Assembly (NCBI GenBank): GCA_028768545.1
Contig: CP054838.1
Span: forward strand, 1 to 64,000
From: Desulfobacter sp.
GTDB taxonomy: Bacteria; Desulfobacterota; Desulfobacteria; Desulfobacterales; Desulfobacteraceae
DNA length: 64,000 nucleotides
Direction: 5' to 3'
Shown here: one piece after another, positions 9,280 through 18,267 of the stretch
Layout of the letters: every line of letters starts with the position of its first letter
Position numbering within the stretch: the stretch's first letter is position 1
The notes under the pieces: generated by a model
The model's input: the letters and a program-made list of their open reading frames with translations, nothing else
The model's database searches: none
What the model was told of the DNA's origin: nothing
Program-made: the position numbers and the translations under genes

Positions 9280-9942
9280 ATGGATTCATATCTAACAAAA
9301 TATGCCGTTCGCTACGATCAATGGCTGGGCAAAGATAAAATGAAATATTCCTCCAAGGTCATTCCCATTCATCAATCCCTTGAAGCCAGGCAATGGGTGA
9401 TGCCGACACAACAGGCCATTTCCATAATTGCCCGGGCCGATTCTTTTGCCTTAACCCCATGCGCATGCCGGACACATTATCAATGTGATAAACCCAAAGA
9501 GGTCTGTTTTCTGCTCAACGATTTTGCACAAAAGGCGGTTGAACAAAAGGCGGCCCGGAAAATTGATTTCAATGAGGCCGAACAGGTGCTGCACACTGCG
9601 GCCGAAGCCGGGCTTGTTCACCTAAGCTTATACCGGCCCGACCAAAAAGTATTTGCATTGTGCAATTGCTGCTCCTGCTGCTGCCATGATCTCCAATTGC
9701 TAATCAAACACCATAGGACCGAATTGGTGATGCATTCCGACTTTATTGCCGCCACCAATGAGACCCTGTGCACAGGCTGTGGCTTTTGTACGGAAAACTG
9801 CCCGTTCAAGGCCCGCGACCTGACAGACCAGGGCCGGATTGCCTTTAATCCCCAACTCTGTTATGGGTGCGGGGTGTGCATTCCCATATGCCCTGAAAAT
9901 GCCATTGAGATGAAAGAGCGTCACAAATTGCCAACCCTGTAA
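9280..9942 (+). CDS. Cys-rich N-terminal domain plus 2x[4Fe-4S] ferredoxin
   Basis: A 220-residue iron-sulfur protein. The N-terminal ~150 residues carry a cysteine set, CACRTHYQC ... C (~62-80), then CNCCSCCCHD (~128-137), followed by a bacterial ferredoxin domain with CTGCGFCTENCPF (~163-175) and CYGCGVCIPICPEN (~192-205), enough for two [4Fe-4S] clusters. No signal peptide, so a cytosolic electron carrier. The CNCCSCCC patch suggests another metal or disulfide centre. It lies 200 bp downstream of the DUF3786 pair on the same strand, preceded by GGGAG, and may belong to the same redox module. Confidence 0.8.
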   Translation: MDSYLTKYAVRYDQWLGKDKMKYSSKVIPIHQSLEARQWVMPTQQAISIIARADSFALTPCACRTHYQCDKPKEVCFLLNDFAQKAVEQKAARKIDFNEAEQVLHTAAEAGLVHLSLYRPDQKVFALCNCCSCCCHDLQLLIKHHRTELVMHSDFIAATNETLCTGCGFCTENCPFKARDLTDQGRIAFNPQLCYGCGVCIPICPENAIEMKERHKLPTL

Positions 9943-10073
9943 CCCGAATATTTCACGAATACAATGGTCTTTTTTTCCGTTGTATCTTATCCATGGCCCG
10001 GCAACCCGGAAAAGGGCGGATTTTCCTTGATCCTAAATCCCTAGCCGTGCCAATTGCCCCGGGCAGGGCAGTA

Positions 10074-11200
10074 TCATTGATCAAAATCAAAGCAATAGTT
10101 TAAATTGAAACGGTGGTTGAGTTCTGTCATCTGTGCCTGAAGGCTCTTTGGGACGGGACAGCCATGGACCTTTCGATACTGCCAGGCCAGCCATTCTTTT
10201 TCCCCTGCCGTATAAATACGATCCTGGCCGGGTGCTTTTTTTGAGGCCCGCAGATCCCGCATGATCTGTCCGGCAGTCGCTTTGAATTTGTCCAGCCCAG
10301 TGAACTCTTCAATATCAACGGCCATAAAAAAATGGCCCAGAGGAATGGGTGTTTTATTGCCGTCAGCATCCTTTCCGCTGAGCTGTTTTAAAAATTTCCC
10401 CCTTGAAGTGCAGCACAAAGGACCTCAACAATGGTGGCATATCCATAGCCTTTATACCCGGCGGTCTTTTCGCCCAATCCCCCAAGGGGGCTAAAAGCCG
10501 CCTTTCCAAGGGTAAGATCCTCTAAAATCCTGACAGTGTCGGTACGGGTGTTGCCCTCCTGCCCGATCACCCATCCTGAAGGGATTTGTTTTTCAGCCCT
10601 GCCGTAAACCTCAATTTTACCCCGCTGGGAAACCGATGTGGCACAGTCCAGAATAAAAGGAAAATCCTCGTCCGTTGGAAATCCAACGGTCAAAGGATTG
10701 GTGCCCAGCATGTTTTCCACCCCAAAGGTCGGAGCGATGGAAGGCCTGGCATTGGTGCCGGTGATACCGATCATCCCCTTTTTGGCCGCCATTCTCGCAT
10801 AATAGCCGGCAATACCGTAGTGGGTTGAATTTCTTACGGCAACCATGCCCATGCCGTGTACACGGGCCTTGTCCATGGCCATTTGCATCCCATTTTTGGC
10901 AATCACATGTCCCATGCCGTTGTTCCCGTCTAAAACAGCAGTGGTTTTCCTGTCCCTGACAATGGAAATCTGGGTCAGAGGATTCAAGGTGCCTGAATCA
11001 ATTCTGTCAATGTATATGGGTTTTAAACGCCCGATGCCATGGGAATCAATCCCGTATTTGTCAGAGGTGATCAATACATCGCTGACAATATCTGCATCCT
11101 TTTCAGGCACCCCGCTTGCCATGAGAACATTTTTCATAAACTTGTAAACAAGGTCAAAGTCCATCCATTTACAGTCTGTATACGCATCTTCATAGGCCAT
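10074..11200 (-). pseudogene. Ldh-family (malate/L-lactate type) dehydrogenase, frameshifted
   Basis: Residues 1-270 (start 11200) match the Ldh family of NAD(P)-dependent malate/L-sulfolactate/ureidoglycolate-type dehydrogenases: DSHGIGR, VAVRNSTHYGIAGYYA, GTNPLTVGFP and DCATSVSQRGKI. After ALQGGNF the frame ends, but a second frame continues at once with LKQLSGKDADGNKTP and runs to 10074 with the usual family C-terminus (RASKKAPGQDRIYT). The break is at the five-A run 10390-10394; one more A restores a single ~375-residue protein. It is either a true one-base deletion or a homopolymer sequencing error. Substrate not determinable. Confidence 0.85.
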
Positions 11201-11594
11201 TGTCTTTTCCTTTGATGATTAATGATTAGCCGATAATACCCATCCCCTTTTTTTAAGATTGAGGAACAAAAAATTAAACAGCAAAAGCCGTACCACGGGC
11301 TAAAGTCAAGTACAGGACAGCCCCTGAAAAAGGGAAAAGACCGTGGGGCGAGGATCGGGAGCAGGCAGGCTTTTTCCAGGAAAATCATTGGAAAAAATAT
11401 AGGTGTCTGAAACTTTTACACAATGGAAAAAAGCCTTTCTCACCTTGCCGTAACGGCCTCGATCCTGGAAGGGCTTTGGATGAAAACCGTTAAAACCATA
11501 CCGGTTGATGGTCCTGTCGACTAAAAGAACAATTTCGCTGAACCCCATAGGCAATTTTAATCAAATGATTTTTTACCAAGGTCACTTTTGTACG
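11201..11594. other. Intergenic region, no gene recognised
   Basis: Roughly 400 bp between the minus-strand dehydrogenase and the plus-strand kinase. A minus-strand open frame at 11306-11554 has no recognisable domain or ribosome site. Nothing else seen apart from the possible promoter that follows. Confidence 0.4.
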
Positions 11595-11622
11595 TTGACT
11601 CGGTGAAATAAGATGATAGACT
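11595..11622 (+). promoter_or_regulatory. Possible sigma-70 promoter of the kinase/regulator pair
   Basis: TTGACT (11595-11600) and TAGACT (11617-11622) are separated by 16 bp and lie about 40 bp before the TTG start of the kinase gene. The -35 match is good and the -10 moderate. This is a match by eye only. Confidence 0.3.
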
Positions 11623-11660
11623 AATTTAATTCCAAATTTATTGAGTTTGAAGGAGAGGTT

Positions 11661-14600
11661 TTGGCCGAACTTCGCGTTAAAAAAAATGACTTAATTGACG
11701 GTTTTCCCCCAAAAAAAACCTTGGTCAGTTCCCTTAAGATTCTGCTGCCGCTATATACCACCTACATTATTTTTGTACTCAGTCTCTTTTTAGTCTTCAT
11801 TCCCCAACAAAAAAAACAATTGCTGGATCAGAAAAAAGAAGCCATCCATAATCTAACCGACAGTGTAATCAGTTTATTGTACGAATTTGAGTTGAAAATA
11901 AAGCAGGGGGAAATCACGCCGGAGACAGCACGCGCAGAAGCAAAACATCAGATCCGCACCCTGAGATACGGGCCGGAAGGCAAGGATTATTTCTGGATCA
12001 ATGATATGCATCCCTTTATGGTTATGCATCCTTATCGATCGGATATAGAGGGAAGCGACCTGAGAGTTTTCAAAGACGCCGCAGGGAAATACCCCTTTGT
12101 TGCAATGGTTGAAACGGTGATGAAAAAACAAGGCGGTTTTGTGGGATATCATTGGCAATGGAAGGATATTCCCCAGAAAAAAGTGCCGAAAATTTCCTAT
12201 GTTGAAAAATTTTCACCCTGGGGCTGGGTTCTTGGAACCGGTTTCTATGTAGACGATATTCATCGGGAGATAAAATTGATTCGCCAAAAGATTCTAACCA
12301 TTTTCGGCGGCATCCTGGTATTTATCATCCTTTTATCCCTATATATTACCAAACAGGTGATTCAAATTGAGCAGAAAAAAAATCTGGCGGAAAAAGCACG
12401 AAACCTGGACGAATTGAGATTAAAGAAGCTGTTTGAATTAAACCAGATGACCCATGCATCAATGAATGCCCTGACAGAATTTGCCCTGGAAGAAGCGATC
12501 TCTTTGACCCAAAGCGAAATTGGATACCTGGCATTTTTAAGTGAGGATGAATCACAGCTGAGGATGCACACCTGGTCAAGACAGGCCATGAGACAATGCG
12601 AAATTGAGGATAAAATACTGGTATACAAGGTTGCAGATACCGGCCTGTGTGCTGAAGCGGCCCGGTCCAGAAAACCATTAATCATCAATGACTACCCCAA
12701 TTTTTCCTCATCGGCAAAACAAGGATATCCCCAAGGCCATGTCAAAATTTTACGGGTAATGAATGTTCCCATTTTTGACGGGGATAAAATGGTTGCCCTG
12801 GCAGGCGTTGGAAACAAAAAAGAGGACTATAATGATTCAGATGTCCGTCAATTGGGATTGATGATGGACGGTGTCTGGAAAATTCTTCAAAGAAAAAAGG
12901 CGGTGGTTGATTTGCGGAAAAGCGAGGAGCGCTATCGTCTGCTGGCAGAGAATGCAACCGATGCGATCTGGATTCTTCAGCTTGCCGATTTTAGATTTTC
13001 CTATGTCAGTCCGGCCATGGAAGGCCTGTCAGGATACGCCCCGGCGGAATTCATTGGTTTGGAGATGGAGGAGCATCTGACTCAAAAATCCCGGGAACAA
13101 CTCTCTGCAGTCATTTCCCAAGAACTGGACCGGGACGGTGCGGATGCAAAACGATTCAATGTGCTTGAATTGGAAATGATTCAAAAATCTGGCTCAACCA
13201 TATGGATTGAAGTCAATGCCCGCTTTTTAAAAAATGACAAAGGTATTCCAGAAAAAATATTGGGAATCACAAGGGATATTACCCAGCGCAAATCCCTGGA
13301 AAAAAAATTAGTTGAAAGCAATGCGGACCTGCGAATCGCCCAGAAAATAGCCGGCATTGGCAATTGGTCGTCTGATCCACAAACAGGTGTTCGTGTCTGG
13401 TCAGAGGAGCTTTACCAGATTTTTGAAAGAGATCCCGAGAAGGGGCCTTATCCTTTTGCGGACCTTCAAAAAATATATGTGGGAAAATGGTGGGAACAAT
13501 TCGATTCTGCGATTCACAAGGCATACTCCCAAGGCTGACCCTACGACATTGAGTTGAATCTCATCCTGCCTTCTGGCAAAATGAAATGGGTGAATGCCAT
13601 CTGCGAACCAGAACCTGTGCCCGGTCCCAAAGGCCACTTTCTTCGGGGAACCATTCAGGACGTTACCGAGCGAAAAAAAATGGAACAGCGGATACAGCAG
13701 ACCCAGAAAATGGAAGCCCTTGGCACCCTTGCCGGAGGCATAGCCCATGATTTTAATAATATTCTTTCCTCTATTTTCGGGTTTACGGAACTTGCAAAAC
13801 TCAACTCAAACGGGGACCAGAAGATCCTAAACAATTTGAAACAAGTTCTGGATGCGGGCTTGCGAGCCAGGGAACTGGTAAAGCATATATTGACATTCAG
13901 CCGCAAATCAGATGCCCAAAAGGATGTGATCCGGGTTGTCTCTCTGGTCAAAGAATGTCTCAAATTTTTAAAAGCCTCAATCTCCCCGGACATTGATATT
14001 AAAATGCATTTTCCCGGAACAGATCATATGGTCATGGCTGATCCAACCCAGTTGCACCAGGTGTTTATGAACCTTTTTACCAATTCAGCCTATGCCATGA
14101 AAGATCACGGCGGAATACTTGATGTGAAACTGAAATCCATTGATCTTGGTGCCGATGATACCTTCCTCTTAAAACAATTGCCCCGGGGCAAATATGTTCA
14201 TATCACCGTTTCAAACACCGGGTGCGGTATTCCTAAAAATGTTATCGAAAAAGTGTTTGACCCCTTTTTCACAACAAAACATAAGGGAGAAGGCACTGGA
14301 ATGGGGCTGTCCCTGGTGTATGGGATCGTTCAGGAGATGAATGGCCATATTTCCATCCACAGCGAACCTGGAATGGGGGCAAGCGTTGAAATGCTGATTC
14401 CAGAGCAGACCAGCAAAACCGGAGAGGATGAAAACCGGAAAGCAGAACCACTTATAACCGAGAGGAGCAGGATACTCATCGTGGATGATGAACCCTCTAT
14501 TATTGAATGGACCTCCCAGATGCTGGGCACACTCGGGTATGACATTGTCGGTATGAACAATGGCCTGGATGCCGTTGACGCCTTTAAGCGGGATCCCATG

Positions 14601-14843
14601 GGGTTTGATCTTGTTTTAACCGATCTGAGAATGCCCGGGATGGATGGTCTTGAACTGTCCGCCCTTTTAAAGGCAGAAAGACCCGACATCCCCATTGTTC
14701 TGTGTACAGGGTTTAGCGAAGGGGTAACTTCTGAGACAATACAGGCCTGCGGCATTTCTGATTTGATCATGAAACCCATGATTACAAGCGAGTTATCACG
14801 TATCATAAAAGCGGCATTAAAACTAGGACAAAAACAGGAATAG
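11661..14843 (+). pseudogene. Cache-GAF-PAS-PAS hybrid histidine kinase with in-frame TGA
   Basis: One long frame of 1060 codons interrupted only by TGA at 13536-13538. Order: TM helix (~24-43), single Cache sensor with YFWINDM and SPWGWVLGTGFYVDD (~50-205), second TM (~213-232), GAF (~265-410), PAS (~420-545), second PAS (~555-690, containing the stop), HisKA with H696 in GGIAHDFNN, HATPase (NLFTNSAYAM, DPFFTTKHKGEGTGMGLSL) and a C-terminal receiver (TDLRMPGMDG). After the stop the PAS pattern PYDIEL continues without a gap. CGA to TGA is the simplest origin. TTG start at 11661 behind AAGGAGAG. The fragment upstream of the stop keeps the sensor but loses the kinase. The response regulator starts 3 bp after the stop. 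Confidence 0.88.
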
Positions 14844-14866
14844 GGTATGGTTAAAGTATTAATTAT

Positions 14867-16177
14867 CAGTAGTGTCCGGTTAGGTTGTTGCATATAAAAA
14901 GCATCTAAAATCATTGAAAAAACAGTCGGTTTTGTGTTGACAAATGTGCGTAAAAATTTTTGTGCGCCTTGAAAATTTAACTCAAGGAGCTCAAATGACG
15001 CACATCTCAGTCCCTAAAAAACAACTACGGTCCCTGAACTTTGACAATTTCAGGTGCCCTCTGATAAAGTCACTTTCAAAAGCACCGGAATTACAATCTC
15101 GAGGAGACCGCCCTTTAAAAATGACATTCGAAGACCAGATAAATGCTTTGGTTTATTTCCATCTTCAGGAGCACAAGTCTGCCCGACATTTAATTCAGGA
15201 TCTCAAGGAGAATGTTTTTGCTAAAGAAAATATTGCGCCAGACGGTGGTATCAGCCGTAGTAGTTTCTGTGAAGCCATCAATCACAGGGGACTCGAACAA
15301 CTGCAATTTATCTTTGAGGATCTTTATAAACAGGCTCTTGAGTGTCATCCGGGTGAACACGCCGAGTTAGGAGAGTTGGTTTCCATTGACGGTAGTCTCA
15401 TAAATGCAGTCCTTTCAATGCACTGGGCGAACTACAGAAAAGGAAGTAAAAAAGCCAAAGTACATTGCGGATTTGACATTAATCACGGAATCCCAAACAA
15501 AATCTTTTTGACTGAAGGCAACGGCGCTGAACGCACTTTTGTTCCCAAAATACTTTCCAAGGGGCAAACAGGTGTTATGGATCGTGGATATCAATCCCAT
15601 AAAGAATTTGACCTGCTTCAGGAGCAAGGCAAACATTTTGTCTGCCGTATAAAAACCAGGACAACAAGAACAATTATTGATAACCACGAGACCCCTTCCG
15701 ACAGCTACATTTTTTATGATGCACTGGTTAAACTTGGTACTCCGAATCAAAACCAGACGAAAAGGCCTGTTCGGGTTGTTGGCTATAAAATTGCTGGCGT
15801 CAAATACTATGTGGCAACTGACAGGCATGATTTAACAGCGGAACAAATAGCAACAATTTATAAACTCCGGTGGACCATTGAGGATTTTTTCAAATGGTGG
15901 AAAGAACATCTGAAGGTATATCATCTCATTGCCCGCAGTGAATACGGCCTTATGGTTCAGATTCTTGGCGGCCTTATCACTTACCTGTTACTGGCAATCC
16001 ATTGCCAAAAACAGTTTAATGAAAAGGTCACGATCAAAAGAGTTCGGCAGCTGCGAACCGCCATTCTAAATGACCTGTTTGGCTGCGAGGAGCAGAGCTC
16101 TCATAGTTCAAACAGGGACAATATTGTCAAAGATCAAAAAATTATTGAGCAAGCAAAAACCTAACCGGACATCACTG
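14867..16177 (+). mobile_element. IS4-family insertion sequence
   Basis: 1311 bp with ~20-bp terminal inverted repeats (left CAGTAGTGTCCGGTTAGGTT; right end is its complement with two mismatches) and a 9-bp target duplication ATTAATTAT at 14858-14866 and 16178-16186. It contains one intact transposase. It separates codon 7 of a sigma-54 response regulator from the remainder. Confidence 0.93.
14995..16164 (+). CDS. IS4-family transposase (DUF4372 N-terminus)
   Basis: A ~389-residue DDE transposase. The N-terminal ~75 residues (FEDQINALVYFHLQEHKSAR) look like the DUF4372 domain found in one IS4 subgroup. Catalytic candidates are the Asp in SIDGSLINA, the Asp in VMDRGYQSHKEF, and the Glu of the IS4 signature Y-x2-R-x3-E-x6-K, visible as YKLRWTIEDFFKWWK. 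I chose ATG 14995 because AAGGAG sits 5 bp before it; the frame is open from 14944. No frameshift seen, so probably active. Confidence 0.93.
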   Translation: MTHISVPKKQLRSLNFDNFRCPLIKSLSKAPELQSRGDRPLKMTFEDQINALVYFHLQEHKSARHLIQDLKENVFAKENIAPDGGISRSSFCEAINHRGLEQLQFIFEDLYKQALECHPGEHAELGELVSIDGSLINAVLSMHWANYRKGSKKAKVHCGFDINHGIPNKIFLTEGNGAERTFVPKILSKGQTGVMDRGYQSHKEFDLLQEQGKHFVCRIKTRTTRTIIDNHETPSDSYIFYDALVKLGTPNQNQTKRPVRVVGYKIAGVKYYVATDRHDLTAEQIATIYKLRWTIEDFFKWWKEHLKVYHLIARSEYGLMVQILGGLITYLLLAIHCQKQFNEKVTIKRVRQLRTAILNDLFGCEEQSSHSSNRDNIVKDQKIIEQAKT

Positions 16178-17600
16178 ATTAATTATTGATGATGATTCAA
16201 AAATATGTCTGTTTTTCAGCACGCTGCTCGAACAGATGGGGTATGAATTTGAGATCGCCCATACCGTCAAAGAGGGACTCACTCTTTTTGGAAACCAGGA
16301 TTTTGATCTGGTCCTTCTTGATTTGGAACTTCCCGATGGAAACGGGTTGGATCTGCTGCCTGAATTTACCGGGGCGCATCAGGCACCAGAGGTGATCATC
16401 ATCACCGGGACCGGAGACTCCAGAGGCGCAGAACTGGCATTTAAATACGGGGCATGGGATTATGTCCAAAAGCCTTTTCTCCTTGATGAAGTCTCTTTGC
16501 CCATTGCAAGAGCCCTTCAATATCGCAAGGAAAAATTGGCCGCCCCTTGTTTGGTTCCACTGATCCGGCCTGATATCCTTGGGGAATCAGGTGCGATCAG
16601 AAATTGCCTGGAAGAGGTGGGCAAGGCCGCGGCAACGGATGCCAGTGTATTGATTACAGGAGAAACCGGAACAGGCAAGGAATTATTTTCAAAAGCCATA
16701 CACGAAAACAGTAAAAGAGCGGACCATCCGTTTATTGCTGTTGATTGCGGTGCTTTGCCGGAAACATTGCTGGAAAGTACCCTGTTCGGACATGAAAAAG
16801 GGGCATTCACAGGTGCTGAAAAAAAACAGGATGGGCTTCTGGTTCAGGCCAATGGCGGCACATTGATGCTGGATGAAGTCGGAGATCTTCCCCTGGCCGC
16901 TCAAAAATCTTTTCTGCGAACCCTCCAAGAAAGATCTGTCCGTCCCCTGGGCGGGAATAAGGAGATTCCTGTTGATATTCGTCTGGTGGCAGCAACAAAC
17001 CTGGATTTGGATAAAATGGTCCAAGAAAATCTTTTCAGGCAGGATCTTTTGTATCGAATCCGTGCCATGGAAATCAAACTGCCCCCTCTCAGGGAGAGGC
17101 AAACAGATATTGAAGAAATCACCGTTAAAAAACTCCATGAATTTGCAAACCGATACAAGATTTCAACCAAAGCCATTTCGCCTGAATTTCTCAAAATCTT
17201 ATCCAAACACAAATGGCCTGGAAATATCCGTGAATTGATCAATGTGCTGGAATATGTACTGGCATCGGCCGGCAATGATCCAACACTTTTCCCCAAACAT
17301 TTACCCCCAGAATACCGGATGTCCGAGCTAAAGTTTGAGCCGGTTTTGCCAACAAACTTAAAACTCTCCGCCCCCATGGGGATTGAAAACGGACTGCCCG
17401 CCCTGAACGATTACCGGGCCATGTTTGAAAAAAATTATCTAAAAGAGTTGATCAACCGCTCAAGAGGGGACCGGAAAGCGGCCTGCCGAATTTCCGGCAC
17501 ATCCCAGTCCCGCTTGTATGGGCTTTTAAAAAAATACGGCCTTCCCGGTTTTGGCCCTTCCTATATTTTTCGCCCCTGCTTTTTTCTATAAACGTTCCTG

Positions 17601-17642
17601 ATTCCCATAAACAGGAACAGCTTGATTCCTGTTTATGGGAAT
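17601..17642. promoter_or_regulatory. Perfect 16-bp palindrome upstream of a sigma-54 promoter (putative activator site)
   Basis: Arms ATTCCCATAAACAGGA (17601-17616) and its exact complement (17627-17642) around a 10-nt spacer. It lies ~84 bp upstream of the -24/-12 promoter at 17726 and right behind the sigma-54 activator gene. Position and symmetry fit an enhancer-like binding site for a dimeric Fis-type HTH. No T-run follows, so a terminator is less likely. Confidence 0.5.
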
Positions 17643-17725
17643 ATCCATCTATCCCTTAATCTAAAATCTCTTGATCACGCCCATAACCCATCGGTATTAT
17701 AGCAAAATTCAAATAAAATACCCAT

Positions 17726-17741
17726 TGGCATGCATTCTGCT
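17726..17741 (+). promoter_or_regulatory. Sigma-54 (-24/-12) promoter
   Basis: TGGCATGCATTCTGCT has GG and GC elements separated by the required 10 bp (consensus TGGCAC-N5-TTGC). It lies 58 bp before the start of the small gene at 17799 and next to a sigma-54 activator gene, which supports it. Confidence 0.6.
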
Positions 17742-17798
17742 TTAACCCAACACTAAAGGCGATCTATATTTAATATAAAAGGGGTGAATCAGGAGAAA

Positions 17799-18245
17799 AT
17801 GAAACTCATCATATATACTAAGGATAAAGATTCTTTGGGAAAAAAACTTGGAAAAATGATTCACCAGCAACTTCCAGAAGTTCAAATTGAGACTATAGAT
17901 TCTGCCGGTCATTTATCCCAGATCCTTTGCAGGCCGTTAAACAGGATATCGGTAATCATTTTTTTTACGGCCTGTAAAAAAGATATCCATGACCTGCTGG
18001 GCTTAAAACCTTTATTTGACAACACCAGGCGAATTTTGGTTCTGCCCGATGAGGCAAAGGGGATGATGGCCTTTGGGCTTCAATTAAATCCCAGCTTTAT
18101 CAGTTCCCAGGACAGCGACTTTTTAGATATTATATCTGTTTTAAAAAAAATATATCAGAACACAAGGGAGGCATTCTCATGGCAGGCGGGTTTTAAAATA
18201 GAGCAGAACAGGGGACAACTTAAATTTAAAGACGAAAAAAAATAA
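17799..18245 (+). CDS. Small protein of unknown function, co-transcribed with chemoreceptor
   Basis: A 148-residue cytosolic protein that I do not recognise. Alternating hydrophobic strands ([30 protein letters not shown]) and helices look like a Rossmann- or receiver-like alpha/beta fold, without an obvious phospho-acceptor Asp. AGGAG lies 3 bp before the ATG at 17799; a GTG at 17784 in the same frame has no spaced ribosome site. It is the first gene behind a sigma-54 promoter, and the chemoreceptor starts 22 bp after its stop, so a link to chemotaxis or receptor function is plausible but unproven. Confidence 0.6.
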   Translation: MKLIIYTKDKDSLGKKLGKMIHQQLPEVQIETIDSAGHLSQILCRPLNRISVIIFFTACKKDIHDLLGLKPLFDNTRRILVLPDEAKGMMAFGLQLNPSFISSQDSDFLDIISVLKKIYQNTREAFSWQAGFKIEQNRGQLKFKDEKK

Positions 18246-18267
18246 CCTTAAATCAAGGAAAGAAAAA

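Larger units (their letters stand above)
14847..17591 (+). pseudogene. Sigma-54-dependent response regulator split by an IS4-family element
   Basis: The ATG at 14847, 3 bp after the kinase stop, begins MVKVLI and is cut after 14866. The rest resumes at 16187. Removing 14867-16177 and one copy of the 9-bp duplication ATTAATTAT gives MVKVLIIDDDSKICLFFSTL, a perfect receiver start. The rebuilt protein has a receiver (acidic pocket DDD 8-10, phospho-acceptor D52 in LLDLELPDG), an AAA+ sigma-54 activator domain (Walker A GETGTGKE, GAFTGA loop, Walker B LMLDEVGD) and a Fis-type HTH (RKAACRISGTSQSRLYGLLK). Without its receiver start, an ATG at 16236 could still give a fragment with a truncated receiver. 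Confidence 0.93.

Noticed and set aside
11306..11554. Minus-strand 82-codon frame as a gene
   Set aside because: No start context or domain; it lies in the leader region of divergent genes.
13536..13538. TGA in the histidine kinase as a selenocysteine codon
   Set aside because: It falls in a PAS loop where no catalytic Cys/Sec is expected, and I see only a 4-bp stem downstream, not a convincing SECIS. A CGA-to-TGA change is simpler.
17601..17642. Palindrome as a terminator of the response regulator gene
   Set aside because: No U-tract follows, and its distance from the sigma-54 promoter fits an activator site better; termination cannot be fully excluded.
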